The position numbers and the translations under genes are program-made. The notes beneath the pieces were generated by a model. It was given only the letters and a program-made list of their open reading frames with translations. It ran no database searches and was not told the origin of the DNA. From contig CASGHK010000043.1 of assembly GCA_949320185.1 (NCBI GenBank), forward strand, positions 1 to 64,000: DNA of 64,000 nt, written 5' to 3'. The stretch comes from an uncultured Methanomicrobiales archaeon. Lineage in GTDB: Archaea > Halobacteriota > Methanomicrobia > Methanomicrobiales > Methanospirillaceae. Numbering within the stretch: position 1 is the first letter of the stretch; the number at the start of each line of letters is the position of its first letter. Below are positions 26,979-36,196 of this stretch, in pieces.

Positions 26979-27767
26979 TCACCCTTCCTCTATCTCGTTC
27001 CAGAACGCGACGAATGCGCCCCAGACCCGCTCCCGTACCTCCTCGACCCGCCGGCAGTCGATCATCCCCTCCGGCGACTCGTAGAGGCTACGGTTCAGCT
27101 CGACCTGGATGTAGGGGACCCCCCGGTGCCAGTAGTGGGCGATCGTGGTGAACCCGCCCGCATAGGGCCGGTTGATGGCCACAGTCCCGGCGGCGAACTC
27201 CTCTTCGAACGCGTTCGCCAGGCGACGGAGCCACGACGAGGGACAGGTCGCAAGCTGGCGGGCTCTCGGGGCACCCGTATCATCCCCGTGGTTACCGAGG
27301 CAGACCAGGGGACGGCGCCGGCCGGGATCGGGCGCATGTCTGGGCCCGAAGCCCAGCATGGTGTGGCAGTCGAAGGCGATCCGCACGTCCCGGGTATCGA
27401 TCAGGTGGTCGATTCGCTCGTGGTACGGGAAGTAGTGCTGCATCATCAGCCCGTGCACAAGGTCGATGGAGGGCTCCTCGCCCGGACGGTAGACGGGCCG
27501 GCCGTCGATCGTCCGGACCTTCACCACACCGTCCTGGCGGCGGGGCGGGAGATCGAACGGGGACCGGTTGACGTCCACGATCATCCGGGAGAGGGTCATC
27601 GCCGACCATGCAGCAACCCGTTCCCCGAAGTCGTAGAGCTCGGTGGTAGCCGGATCGGCGAGACGGACAAGATCATCGGAAGTGAGGAGGAGGCGGCCTG
27701 CCACCCAGGCATCCACTTCGAGGCCACCGTGTGGCACCGTGACAAGAAATGGATATCGATCAACCAC
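26979..27767 (-). CDS. N-formylglutamate amidohydrolase-family protein
   Basis: A 262-residue metal-dependent hydrolase. Readable family signatures are the opening VTVPHGGLEVDAW, a VDVNRSPFDLPPR segment (about residues 63-75), DCHTMLGFGPRH (the metal-binding DxH region, about 132-143) and the late IQVELNRSLYE. These enzymes release formate from N-formylglutamate, but many archaeal members are uncharacterised. The gene stands alone and diverges from the FeMo-cofactor-like gene. No hut genes are nearby, so histidine catabolism is unlikely. Confidence 0.8.
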   Translation of the reverse strand: MVDRYPFLVTVPHGGLEVDAWVAGRLLLTSDDLVRLADPATTELYDFGERVAAWSAMTLSRMIVDVNRSPFDLPPRRQDGVVKVRTIDGRPVYRPGEEPSIDLVHGLMMQHYFPYHERIDHLIDTRDVRIAFDCHTMLGFGPRHAPDPGRRRPLVCLGNHGDDTGAPRARQLATCPSSWLRRLANAFEEEFAAGTVAINRPYAGGFTTIAHYWHRGVPYIQVELNRSLYESPEGMIDCRRVEEVRERVWGAFVAFWNEIEEG

Positions 27768-27916
27768 CGTCGCACAACCTCCGAATGCGAAATACTCGCC
27801 TGCCGGGGGGTGATCGGGCCTGAACCCACAAATACCTTCGTCCGCCGGCCATCGAGTCCGGTCCGAATACCGGACCTGACCTTCACGGTTATACCGGTCC
27901 GCGTCGAATTCCAGTG

Positions 27917-28354
27917 ATGAACGATGGTGGTGCAGGTGGAAAAGAGATGGAGCCCGGGTTGATCAACGTCCCGGTGTCCGGAAGAGACGAGGAGCGGTTC
28001 GCCGTGGCACAGGAGGGGGAGATGGTCGCCACGCACCTTGGCTCGTGCATCGACTTCACAATCTTCGAGCGGCGCGGGTCCGAGGTCGTCATTAAGGAGG
28101 AGGTGCAGAACATGATGCTCGCGACCGGGTTCGTTCTCCTCTTCTTCCGCCGTCACGGCATCGAGACCGTGCTCGTCGGCAACTCCGGGGAAGGGCTCTG
28201 CACCGTCCTGGAGAAAAACGGGATACGGGTGGTCAGGGGCGTCGAGGGAGCCGTCCAGGACGTGGCCCGGGAGTACGCTGCCGGCCGACTGATCGCGATG
28301 GACCTCCCGTGCACCGTGCACGACGCCTGTTCAGGCTGCGGTGCCTGCCACTGA
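27917..28354 (+). CDS. dinitrogenase iron-molybdenum cofactor (NifX/NafY-like) domain protein
   Basis: A roughly 145-residue protein with one FeMo-cofactor biosynthesis domain: INVPVSGRDEERFAVAQEG, ATHLGSCIDFTIFE, then LFFRRHGIETVLVGNSGEG. The C terminus ends in CSGCGACH, a cysteine-rich tail suited to metal or Fe-S binding. No nitrogenase genes are nearby. Such stand-alone proteins are thought to handle metal clusters. ATG 27947 behind GGTGGA is an alternative start. Confidence 0.82.
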   Translation: MNDGGAGGKEMEPGLINVPVSGRDEERFAVAQEGEMVATHLGSCIDFTIFERRGSEVVIKEEVQNMMLATGFVLLFFRRHGIETVLVGNSGEGLCTVLEKNGIRVVRGVEGAVQDVAREYAAGRLIAMDLPCTVHDACSGCGACH

Positions 28355-28399
28355 TACCGGCCATCGCTCTTATTCTTTTCCGCGTCCGAACCAACTGTC

Positions 28400-29110
28400 A
28401 TGGACATGGTTCTCGATCGAGTCCGCGCCGAACTGGTGGCGGCTGCCGACGAGTCGATACGGCAGAGTTCTCGCCGGTTCTTCAAGGAGCCCGTGCAGTC
28501 TTACGGCATCAGGACAGCAACCGTCACCAGGCTCGCCCGGTCTACCTTTTCGGAGGCGAGCGCTGACGGAAAGGCGGTGCTCTTCGACCGGTGCGAGGAC
28601 CTCTTCGCCAGCGGGTACATCGAGGAGTCCTTTGTCGCGTGCTCGTGGCTCCCGCGGGTCAGCGGCGAGTTCGTGCGGGAGGACCTCGACCGGTTCGCGC
28701 ACTGGATCGACACCTATATCGACAACTGGGCATCGTGCGACACCCTCTGCAACCACGCGGTCGGTGATCTCGTCGCGAAGTTTCCCGACACGGTGCAGGT
28801 CCTGATCGACTGGACTGCGTCGCCGAACCGCTGGATGCGGCGGGCCGCCGCCGTCTCGCTCATCCTCCCGGCAAGACGGGGGGCCTTTCTGGACGAAGCG
28901 TTCGCGATCGCCGATCGGCTCCTGCTCGACGAGGAGGACCTTGTCAGGAAGGGATACGGCTGGCTCCTGAAGGAGGCGAGCCGGCACCACCGGCAGGAGG
29001 TCTACGACTACGTGCTCCTTCACCGCCAAACGATGCCCCGCACCGCCCTCCGGTACGCGATCGAACTGATGCCCCCCGAGATGCGACGCGAGGCGATGAA
29101 GAAGGGCTGA
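28400..29110 (+). CDS. AlkD-like DNA alkylation repair protein
   Basis: A 236-residue all-helical HEAT-like repeat protein. Family segments include FKEPVQSYGIRTATVTRLAR near the N terminus, a WIDTYIDNWASCDTLCNH block (about residues 100-117), and RRAAAVSLILPAR. AlkD-type glycosylases remove alkylated purines. The TYIDNWASCD aspartate corresponds to the catalytic region of the family. The ATG has a T-rich upstream element. It is monocistronic. Confidence 0.88.
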   Translation: MDMVLDRVRAELVAAADESIRQSSRRFFKEPVQSYGIRTATVTRLARSTFSEASADGKAVLFDRCEDLFASGYIEESFVACSWLPRVSGEFVREDLDRFAHWIDTYIDNWASCDTLCNHAVGDLVAKFPDTVQVLIDWTASPNRWMRRAAAVSLILPARRGAFLDEAFAIADRLLLDEEDLVRKGYGWLLKEASRHHRQEVYDYVLLHRQTMPRTALRYAIELMPPEMRREAMKKG

Positions 29111-29144
29111 TCGGCCCCAAGAAGACAGCCCTGGAAAAATATGG

Positions 29145-29765
29145 TCAGCCGGAGAGGGCCGCCGTCATCCGGCGGGAGACCTCGTCCCAGTTCACGATCG
29201 TCCAGAAGTTCTCGACGAACTTCGCCCGGTCGTTCTTGTAGTCCAGGTAATACGCGTGCTCCCAGACATCGAGCACCATCAGGACGGCGAACCCCGGGTA
29301 GACGTTGGTATTGTGCTTCTCGATCTGCATCACGATCGGCCGACCGGTCTTCCTGCAGAGGGTGAGGGCACCCCAGCCCGATCCCTCGGCGCTGGATGCG
29401 GCGGCGGAGAACTCCTTCTTGAACCGTTCGAACGACCCGAACTCCGCCGCAATCGCCGCCGCGAGGGGGCCGGCGGGCTCACCGCCTCCACCCTTGCCGG
29501 CGGGGGCGAGGTTGGCCCAGAAGAGCGAGTGGAGAATGTGCCCGCCGATGTGGAAGGAGAGCTCTTTGAGCGTCGCCTTCAGGTCCAGGTCGGTCCCGTT
29601 CTTCCGGGCAGCATCGATCCGCTCGAGGAGCCCGTTGGCACCGACCACGTAGGCATTGTGGTGCTTGTCGTGGTGGAGCCGGAGCTGCTCCTCCGAGATC
29701 GCGGGTGCAAGGTCGCCGTAGCCGTACGGCAGCGGCGGCAGGGTGTAGAACTTCTGTGTCTCCAT
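29145..29765 (-). CDS. sod: superoxide dismutase, Fe/Mn type
   Basis: A 206-residue Fe/Mn SOD. It has [24 protein letters not shown] (first metal histidine), [15 protein letters not shown] (second histidine) and [13 protein letters not shown] (Asp and third His), all four metal ligands intact. It converts superoxide to peroxide and oxygen in the cytoplasm; there is no signal peptide. ATG 29765 is preferred over the in-frame GTG at 29774. Its presence indicates oxygen tolerance in this anaerobe. Confidence 0.95.
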   Translation of the reverse strand: METQKFYTLPPLPYGYGDLAPAISEEQLRLHHDKHHNAYVVGANGLLERIDAARKNGTDLDLKATLKELSFHIGGHILHSLFWANLAPAGKGGGGEPAGPLAAAIAAEFGSFERFKKEFSAAASSAEGSGWGALTLCRKTGRPIVMQIEKHNTNVYPGFAVLMVLDVWEHAYYLDYKNDRAKFVENFWTIVNWDEVSRRMTAALSG

Positions 29766-29996
29766 GACGATCACCTGCGTCCGGACGGGTGTCCGGCCGA
29801 TGAGAGAAGACGGGAATCAAAGTAGAAAAACCAACCGGTGGTGTCAACCCCGATTGGTGAACAGGATCGCCCAGGAACAGGCGGAATATGACATGATCGT
29901 CCCGGAAAGGTCTCAGGGAAGAAGAAGGGAGAAATGATCTGTCCCGTGGGTTCGATAGGAGGCTCTGGTTCCCCGTCTCCACACGGGAGGAGTCGG

Positions 29997-31502
29997 TCAC
30001 TCCTGGTCGGGGGCGGGCTCCTTCGCGGTCTTCATCTGGGGAAAGAGGATCACCTCCTTGATCGAGGTATGACCGGAGAGGAGCATCACGAGCCGGTCGA
30101 TCCCGATCCCGACTCCCCCGGTCGGAGGCATCCCGAGGGCAAGGGCGTTGACGAAGTCGTAGTCGATCATCTGGGCCTCGGCATCGCCCTCGAGCCGACG
30201 ACGGTCCTGGGCGAGGAGGCGCTCGAGCTGGTCACGGGGGTCGTTCAGCTCCGAGAAACCGTTCGCGAGCTCCATCCCGTTGATGAAGAGCTCGAACCGC
30301 TCGGTGAAGCCCTCCTTCTCCCGGTGCCGCTTTGCGAGCGGGGAGTTCTCGACCGGGAAGTCGTGGATGAAAGTCGGCTGGACGAGCCGGTCCTCGACGA
30401 AGAATTCGAAGAAAAGGACCAGGAACTCCCGCTGGTTCTTCGCTGCCGACCAGTCTGGGACCCGGTGCTCGGCGGCGATCCGGCCGAGTTCCTCGAGGTC
30501 GAGCGAGAGGACGTCGATACCCGCATACTCCTGGACTGCGTCCGCCATCGTCATTCGGCGCCAGGGGCGGGAGAAGTCAAGTGTCTGCCCGTCGTACTCG
30601 AGGGTCGTCGTGCCGGCGATCTGCTCAACGAGGCCGCTGATGAGCCCTTCGGTGAGGTCCATCATCTGGTGGTAGTCCCGATAGGCTTCGTAGGCCTCGA
30701 CCATCGTGAACTCGGGATTGTGGCTCGAATCGATGTCCTCGTTCCGGAAGTTCTTTGAGATCTCGAAGACCCGCTCGAACCCCCCGACGACGAGACGCTT
30801 CAAGTAGAGCTCCGGCGCGATACGGAGGTAGAGCGTCTGGTCCAGGAAGTGGTGGTGTGTCGTAAAAGGCCGGGCGTTCGCACCGCCGTAGACCGGCTGC
30901 AGGGTCGGGGTCTCGAACTCGAGGAACTCCCGGTCGGCCAGGAACGAGCGGATGAACGAGATGACCCGGCTCCGGACGCGGAAGGTCTCCCGTGCGCGCT
31001 CATTCATCACCAGGTCGAGGTACCGCTGGCGGTAACGCTTCTCGGTGTCCTTCAGCCCGTGGAACTTCTCGGGCAGGTCGGAGAGGGCCTTACAGAGAAG
31101 GCAGAGGTCGTCGACCCAGAGAGAGAGCTCGCCCACACGGGTCCGGAACGGGCGTCCCGACACGCCGACGATATCGCCGCGGTCAACAAGCTCGACGAAC
31201 CGGGAGAAGGCCTCGTCCCCGAGGTCGTTCTTCCGGATGTAGAGCTGAATGCGACCGGTCTCGTCGCCGAGGTCGGCAAAGACGGTCTTTCCATGGTTCC
31301 GGACGGTGTAGAGCCGTCCGGCGAGGGCCGACTGCTCGGTCGCCGGGTCGTGGCCGATCGATTCATACCTCTCTCGGACCCCGCTAACGGTCGTTGTCCG
31401 CTCGAACCCGTGGGGGTAGCAGGAGACGCCCTGCTGGATAAGGGTGTTGGCCTTCTCGCACCGGATCGGATCGAAGGCGACGTTCTCGTTCTGCTCAGTC
31501 AT
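29997..31502 (-). CDS. lysS: lysyl-tRNA synthetase, class II
   Basis: A 501-residue class II LysRS. The N-terminal OB-fold anticodon domain spans about residues 50-150. The catalytic core has RYRQRYLDL, motif 2 FRNEDIDSSHNPEFTMVEAY (20 residues), and the late motif 3 GVGIGIDRLVMLL. It charges tRNA-Lys. Many archaea carry the unrelated class I enzyme; class II is the bacterial and eukaryotic form. The start is ATG 31502; the 50 additional in-frame residues do not resemble the family. Confidence 0.95.
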   Translation of the reverse strand: MTEQNENVAFDPIRCEKANTLIQQGVSCYPHGFERTTTVSGVRERYESIGHDPATEQSALAGRLYTVRNHGKTVFADLGDETGRIQLYIRKNDLGDEAFSRFVELVDRGDIVGVSGRPFRTRVGELSLWVDDLCLLCKALSDLPEKFHGLKDTEKRYRQRYLDLVMNERARETFRVRSRVISFIRSFLADREFLEFETPTLQPVYGGANARPFTTHHHFLDQTLYLRIAPELYLKRLVVGGFERVFEISKNFRNEDIDSSHNPEFTMVEAYEAYRDYHQMMDLTEGLISGLVEQIAGTTTLEYDGQTLDFSRPWRRMTMADAVQEYAGIDVLSLDLEELGRIAAEHRVPDWSAAKNQREFLVLFFEFFVEDRLVQPTFIHDFPVENSPLAKRHREKEGFTERFELFINGMELANGFSELNDPRDQLERLLAQDRRRLEGDAEAQMIDYDFVNALALGMPPTGGVGIGIDRLVMLLSGHTSIKEVILFPQMKTAKEPAPDQE

Positions 31503-31666
31503 GTCCGCTCTGCTGCTCCCAGGCGGTCCAGGTCCGCGAAATGCGCTGGATTGCCGTATAACGTTCCGCCTGAACGCTAATAATACCGCAGGAGTCCGTT
31601 CGGACTGGGACCACGCGTGGATTGATATAGGGACGGAGACGAAGTACGGCATACGGAGAAGACGAT

Positions 31667-31999
31667 ATGGTAGACGAGTCGCAGTGCAGGGATGCGTCGC
31701 CGGAGGAGTGCCGGAAGATGATCGAGGAGGGGACGTGCAGGATCATCGATGTCAGGACGCCTGCCGAGTTCCGCGATGGACACCTTCGGGATGCGGTCAA
31801 CATCGACTACTATGCCCCCGATTTCAAAGCCAGGATCGGCGAGCTGGACCCGGGCGAGACCTACGTGGTCTACTGTAAGCGAGGCATGCGCGGGCAGAAG
31901 TCGATGGAGATCATGCGACAGGCCGGTTTTTCCCGGGTCCTGAACATCGCCGGCGGGTTCGAGGCCTGGAGTCGCTCGGGACAACCAGTCCACCGCTGA
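31667..31999 (+). CDS. rhodanese-like domain protein
   Basis: A 110-residue single-domain rhodanese. It has IIDVRTPAEFRDGHLRDAVN, the active-site loop YCKRGMRG with the catalytic cysteine (Cys 69 or so) and the C-terminal IAGGFEAWSRSG. Such proteins carry sulfane sulfur as a cysteine persulfide. The 3' end overlaps the end of the convergent surface-protein gene by about 90 bp. Confidence 0.92.
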   Translation: MVDESQCRDASPEECRKMIEEGTCRIIDVRTPAEFRDGHLRDAVNIDYYAPDFKARIGELDPGETYVVYCKRGMRGQKSMEIMRQAGFSRVLNIAGGFEAWSRSGQPVHR

Positions 32000-33054
32000 G
32001 CCTTAAAAACTGGAGAATATAGCCTCGCCTGCCGGCAAAAACGAGCGCAAGCGCGGCGAGGAGAGTGGTGACGGTCACCATGAGAGTGGGTCCGGCTTGG
32101 GTCGGAGTGATCGTCACGGGCACGGTCGTTGGCGCCAGGGTCGTCCCCGGCGAAGTGGTTTTCTGAGCGGTGGTGATCACCGGCATCGTCTCCGCCAGGG
32201 TTGAGAGTATGGTCGGAGCAGTGGTCGAAACCTCTGTCCCGGACCCGCGAGTCGGTGTACCCTGCACTGTCGTGGCGTTCGCCGTCATGTTCGGTGTCAT
32301 CGTCGGAGTCGAGGTCCCGACGCCAGTGTACTCCTCGCTCCCCCCACCGACACCGGCGACGGGGACGTAGGGCACCGATGGGGGGGGAGCGGTCCCCGTC
32401 GGCACCACCGTTGTCGGCGGGACCGGGGGAGTTGGCGCCATTGTGGTTATCGCGGTCGGAGTCACCGACTCGGGGGTCAGGACGGGCTCGGTCGGGGTGA
32501 CCGTCACCACCGGAGGTAGTGTGATTGTCGGCGGTGAAGGCACCGTCGGGGCCGCACCACCCCCGCCCACGATCAGGATCCCGCCTGTGGAGAGGGCGGA
32601 CTGCGTCAGGTCGATGAAATTGGTCGGACGTGCGGCAACATAAAACCAAACGTGGTCGACCCGGAGTTCGAGCGCCGTCTGTCCCGGCGCGACACCCTTG
32701 AAGTTTTTCTCCGCGATCGCGATTTGGCCACCTGGGTACTGGTTGGTCCAGTCTGCGAACTGGAGGAAGAGCTCTCCGGGGGTGCTTCAAAGAAGCCGCC
32801 ACCGAGTTGCCCACCTTCCAGTCCGTGCTGACATACCGGACCACGTTCGGGTCCCAGGTGACGTAGATGAAGACATCGTCGGCCCGGGGGTCCCAGGTGC
32901 TCTCCAGGTAGAGGGTGGCAAGCCCGAACTGGTTCACCCCGAATCCGGTGGTCGAACCTTCGATCGAGAATGTCCCCACTCCCGCCGCACATGCGAGGTG
33001 TATCCCGCGGAGGGCGAACAGGAGCAGGGCTGAGGTCACCTTCCATCGGTGCAT
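31911..33054 (-). pseudogene. frameshifted cell-surface protein (cohesin-like domain, Thr/Pro stalk, membrane anchor)
   Basis: The gene starts at 33054 with a signal peptide (MHRWKVTSALLLFALRGI) and a beta-rich domain that resembles cohesin-like modules (DVFIYVTWDPNVVRYVSTD). At a run of five Cs (+ strand 778-782 of the 32 kb block, i.e. 32778-32782) the frame is lost. Removing one C joins it to GELFLQFADWTNQYPGG, a long Thr/Pro-rich stalk and a C-terminal membrane helix (LMVTVTTLLAALALVFAG) ending at 31911. The intact protein would be about 380 residues. Either the gene is broken, phase-variable, or the sequence has an indel error. Confidence 0.7.
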
Positions 33055-33140
33055 GGCGAGAGGCCAGGGAGGGTGCGCAGTAAAAAGATCTGCTGACCCC
33101 TGCCCGGACGTTGAGCGAGACAGATTCGCCCTTCTCCTCG

Positions 33141-34121
33141 TTACCTGTCCTCCGGGGGGTCTTCCGTAAGCGAGAATGGGTCAGGCAACCCGGCGGCGGG
33201 GTCGCCCATCTCCTCCCCGTTCACCCGGATCGACTTGAACAGGAAGAACCCGACGATGCAGAACGTGATGATCGGGGAGAGCCAGGGGGGTATATGGTAC
33301 CCGAAGCTGTCGACCAGCATGATCATGCCCAGGAACGCAATCGAGTACATGGCCCCGTTCTTCAGGAAGGGATAGAGTTTCACCTGGTCCACATGGCGGA
33401 TCGTCACCTCACGGACGACGAACGCCCCGATCCCGTTCCCGATCAGGATCAGCGGCACCGAGAGGGTGAAGGCGAACGCGCCGATGACACCGTCGATCGA
33501 GAAGGTCGCATCGATGATCTCCAGGTAGAAGATCTTCGACCAGTCCGAGAGTGCGCCTGAGGTGAGCTGCTTCTCCGCCGCCTCCGCGTTCATCCGGAAG
33601 CCCGAGACGATGAAGAACGCGGTGGACCCGACGACGGCGCCGAAAGCCATCAGAGGGTCCCGGTTCATCGTCAGCCAGACGATGACGAGCAGGACAATCG
33701 ATGAGACGGCATAGAACCAGACCCCCTTGCGGAGGATGAACCGCTCCCCCCGGAGGCCGAAGTGCTTGGGTTCGACGAAGAGCCAGTGCATGAAGAGGAA
33801 GATGAGGAACGTCCCTCCGCCGGCGAGAAGGATCGGCGCCGACTCCTCGATCGCCGCGATCACCCGGGGGTCGTTCGAGAAGGTGGCGGTGAGCGCCTCG
33901 ATAGGGCCAAGGCCGGGAGTGGCCACCCAGACGATCAGCCACGGGAGGACGCCCCGCACGACGAAGACAGCGATGAAGAGGCCGTAGATAAGGAACCACC
34001 GTCGGGCACGGGCGCCCATGGTGGAGAGGACCTCGGCATTGATGATGGCGTTGTCGATGCTGCTGATCGTCTCGAAGAGAACGAGGCCGAGAACGATCAG
34101 GACGCCGGAGAGGAGATCCAT
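33141..34121 (-). CDS. DUF475 (TerC/YkoY-like) integral membrane protein
   Basis: A 326-residue protein with about nine membrane segments. The pair of conserved acidic motifs ETISSIDNAIINAEVL near the N terminus and EIIDATFSIDGVIGAF near residue 205 marks the DUF475 branch of the TerC superfamily, thought to bind or move metal ions such as Mn2+. It is normal length, and monocistronic as far as can be seen. Confidence 0.88.
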   Translation of the reverse strand: MDLLSGVLIVLGLVLFETISSIDNAIINAEVLSTMGARARRWFLIYGLFIAVFVVRGVLPWLIVWVATPGLGPIEALTATFSNDPRVIAAIEESAPILLAGGGTFLIFLFMHWLFVEPKHFGLRGERFILRKGVWFYAVSSIVLLVIVWLTMNRDPLMAFGAVVGSTAFFIVSGFRMNAEAAEKQLTSGALSDWSKIFYLEIIDATFSIDGVIGAFAFTLSVPLILIGNGIGAFVVREVTIRHVDQVKLYPFLKNGAMYSIAFLGMIMLVDSFGYHIPPWLSPIITFCIVGFFLFKSIRVNGEEMGDPAAGLPDPFSLTEDPPEDR

Positions 34122-34472
34122 GCTTCCAGATCCGTCCGGGAGGATACTACTTAAGGATTAGGACGGGTGCCTTTTCTCAGGTATCTGCGATTCCCGGGCT
34201 CTGCGTTCGTCCAGACTGCGAGCCGAACCATGCCGTGCGAGGCATATCATGGGCGTTCCCGGATATGCACCATGTGCCGTTCGTAGGTTTTCCGCCCACC
34301 ACAGGATCTCCGTCCAGGCCGGACCGGCGTGAACGGAAGGATTGCCCGATCGCTCATCCCGCCTGATGAAAGGGTGACGAACTGCGCGATCGGCCCCGGA
34401 CGGCAGTGTATGCTTCTATGAGACCGGGATTGGAGAAATCTTAATCGGAGGGGGGTGCGCATCCCTACCGGT
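34122..34472. other. intergenic region between divergent genes
   Basis: About 350 bp. It must hold the promoters of the DUF475 gene and the HPS/RraA gene. An open - frame at 34247-34594 lacks family-like sequence. Nothing else is recognised. Confidence 0.35.
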
Positions 34473-35765
34473 ATGAGTACGCCGGTCCTCCAGGTCGCGC
34501 TCGACCTCCTCGAACTCCCACGGGCCCTTGCTATCGCCACGGAGGCGGTAGCAGGGGGCGCCGACTGGGTCGAGGTAGGAACACCCCTGATCAAGAGCGA
34601 GGGAATGGCTGCCGTCCGCGCACTCGCCGACCGTTTCCCCGGTCACGAGATCGTGGCCGATATGAAGGTCGCGGATACGGGGACGCTCGAGGTCGAGATG
34701 GCCGCCAAGGCCGGCGCCACGGTCGTCTGCGTCCTCGCCGACGCCGACGACGCGGTGATCGAGGAGGCCGTCCGTGCCGCACGCCTCTACGGTGTCCGGA
34801 TCATGGCCGACCTGATCAACGTGGCCGATCCCGTGGCACGTGCCCGTCGGCTCGTCGAACTCGGTGTGGACATCCTGAATGCGCACGTCGGGATCGACCA
34901 GCAGATGATCGGCCGGTCATCGGTCGAGCTGATCGAACGGCTTGCCGGAGAGGTGACGGTCCCTCTCGCCGTCGCCGGTGGGCTCGATGTCCGGACAGCC
35001 GCGGAGGCGGTGGCGAGCGGGGCCTCAGTGGTGATCGTCGGCGGCTCGATCGTCCGGTCGGCCGACGTTGAGGCATCCACGCGCCAGGTAAAAGCAGCAC
35101 TCGTTGAGCCCCGGGGAGAGAAGATGGCCGTCCGTTCGCTCGAAGAGGAGACCCGGGCGCTCTTTGCCACGGTCTCGGCGCCACACGTGAGCGACGCGAT
35201 GCACCGCCACGGGGCGATGATCGGAATGGTCCCGCTCTCGCCGGGCCTCCACTGTGCCGGCCCGGCCGTAACGGTGCAGACCTTCGCCGGCGACTGGGCA
35301 AAACCGGTCGAAGCGATCGACCGGGCGAAGCCCGGGGACGTGCTCGTAATCAACAACGACGGTGGGACGCACATCGCCCCCTGGGGGGAGCTCGCGACGC
35401 TGTCGGCACAAAACCGTGGGGTGGCCGGCGTTGTGATCGACGGGGCGGTCCGAGACGTCGACGACATCCGGCGAATGAAGTTCCCCCTCTTCGCGCGGGG
35501 GACGTGCCCCAATGCGGGTGAGCCCAAGGGATTCGGCGAGATCAACGCCGAGATCAGGTGTGCGGGCCAGGTCGTCCGGCCCGGGGACTGGGTCGTGGGT
35601 GATGAGAGCGGGGTGGTCGTGGTGCCGCGGGAACGGGCCTACGAGGTCGCCCGACGCGCAGTCGAGGTCCGGAAGACCGAGGAGCGGATCCGGGAGGAGC
35701 TCCGCCGGGGGGGGACGCTCGCCCAGGTCTCGGAGCTGTTGAAATGGGAGAAGAGGCGGACCTAG
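34473..35765 (+). CDS. 3-hexulose-6-phosphate synthase fused to an RraA-like domain
   Basis: A 430-residue two-domain fusion. Residues about 1-210 are an orotidine-decarboxylase-superfamily HPS: LQVALDLLELPRALAI, WVEVGTPLIKSEG, IVADMKVADTG, NAHVGIDQQ, AVAGGLDV. Residues about 220-430 are RraA-like: VSDAMHRHGAM, GDVLVINNDGG, GVAGVVIDGAVRDVDDI. In archaea HPS links formaldehyde and ribulose-5-phosphate metabolism and can supply pentoses by running in reverse; the role of the RraA part is unclear. ATG 34473 is chosen over GTG 34455. Confidence 0.9.
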   Translation: MSTPVLQVALDLLELPRALAIATEAVAGGADWVEVGTPLIKSEGMAAVRALADRFPGHEIVADMKVADTGTLEVEMAAKAGATVVCVLADADDAVIEEAVRAARLYGVRIMADLINVADPVARARRLVELGVDILNAHVGIDQQMIGRSSVELIERLAGEVTVPLAVAGGLDVRTAAEAVASGASVVIVGGSIVRSADVEASTRQVKAALVEPRGEKMAVRSLEEETRALFATVSAPHVSDAMHRHGAMIGMVPLSPGLHCAGPAVTVQTFAGDWAKPVEAIDRAKPGDVLVINNDGGTHIAPWGELATLSAQNRGVAGVVIDGAVRDVDDIRRMKFPLFARGTCPNAGEPKGFGEINAEIRCAGQVVRPGDWVVGDESGVVVVPRERAYEVARRAVEVRKTEERIREELRRGGTLAQVSELLKWEKRRT

Positions 35766-36196
35766 CGGAAGGCCGCCGCTGATAGGAGCTCCTTACCAGC
35801 GCTCAAGATCCGCTCGATCGCCTCCGCGGGCCGGTCGACGCGGAGGATCAGCACGGCGCCGGCGGGCCCGCTATAGGCGTAGCTGTACTCGATGTTGATC
35901 CCGGTGTCGCCCAGCATCGAGGCCACCTCGTAGAGGCCCCCTGGCTCGTCGCGCATCCGGACGGCGATCACGTCCGTGAATGCGACGTTGAAACCGTCCT
36001 CCGTAAGCCGTGCATGAGCCTTTTCGGGCTTATCGACGAGCGCCCGGACGACGCCGAAACCGCTCGCCTCGGCGATCGAGAATGCGAAGATGTTGACGCG
36101 CTCCTCCTCGAGCGCGTGGGCGATCGCGGCCAGTCGGCCGGGGCGGTTCTCGGAGAAGACCGAGATCTGCCGGATGATAAACTCGTCTGGTGTCAT
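35762..36196 (-). CDS. ACT-domain protein
   Basis: A 144-residue protein made of two ACT domains (about residues 6-70 and 75-140): QISVFSENRPGRLAAIAHAL and RMRDEPGGLYEVASMLGDTG. ACT domains bind amino acids or related small molecules. Its start overlaps the stop of the neighbouring PaaK-type ligase, a pairing often seen in methanogens, which suggests that it regulates the ligases in response to an aromatic amino acid. Confidence 0.9.
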   Translation of the reverse strand: MTPDEFIIRQISVFSENRPGRLAAIAHALEEERVNIFAFSIAEASGFGVVRALVDKPEKAHARLTEDGFNVAFTDVIAVRMRDEPGGLYEVASMLGDTGINIEYSYAYSGPAGAVLILRVDRPAEAIERILSAGKELLSAAAFR

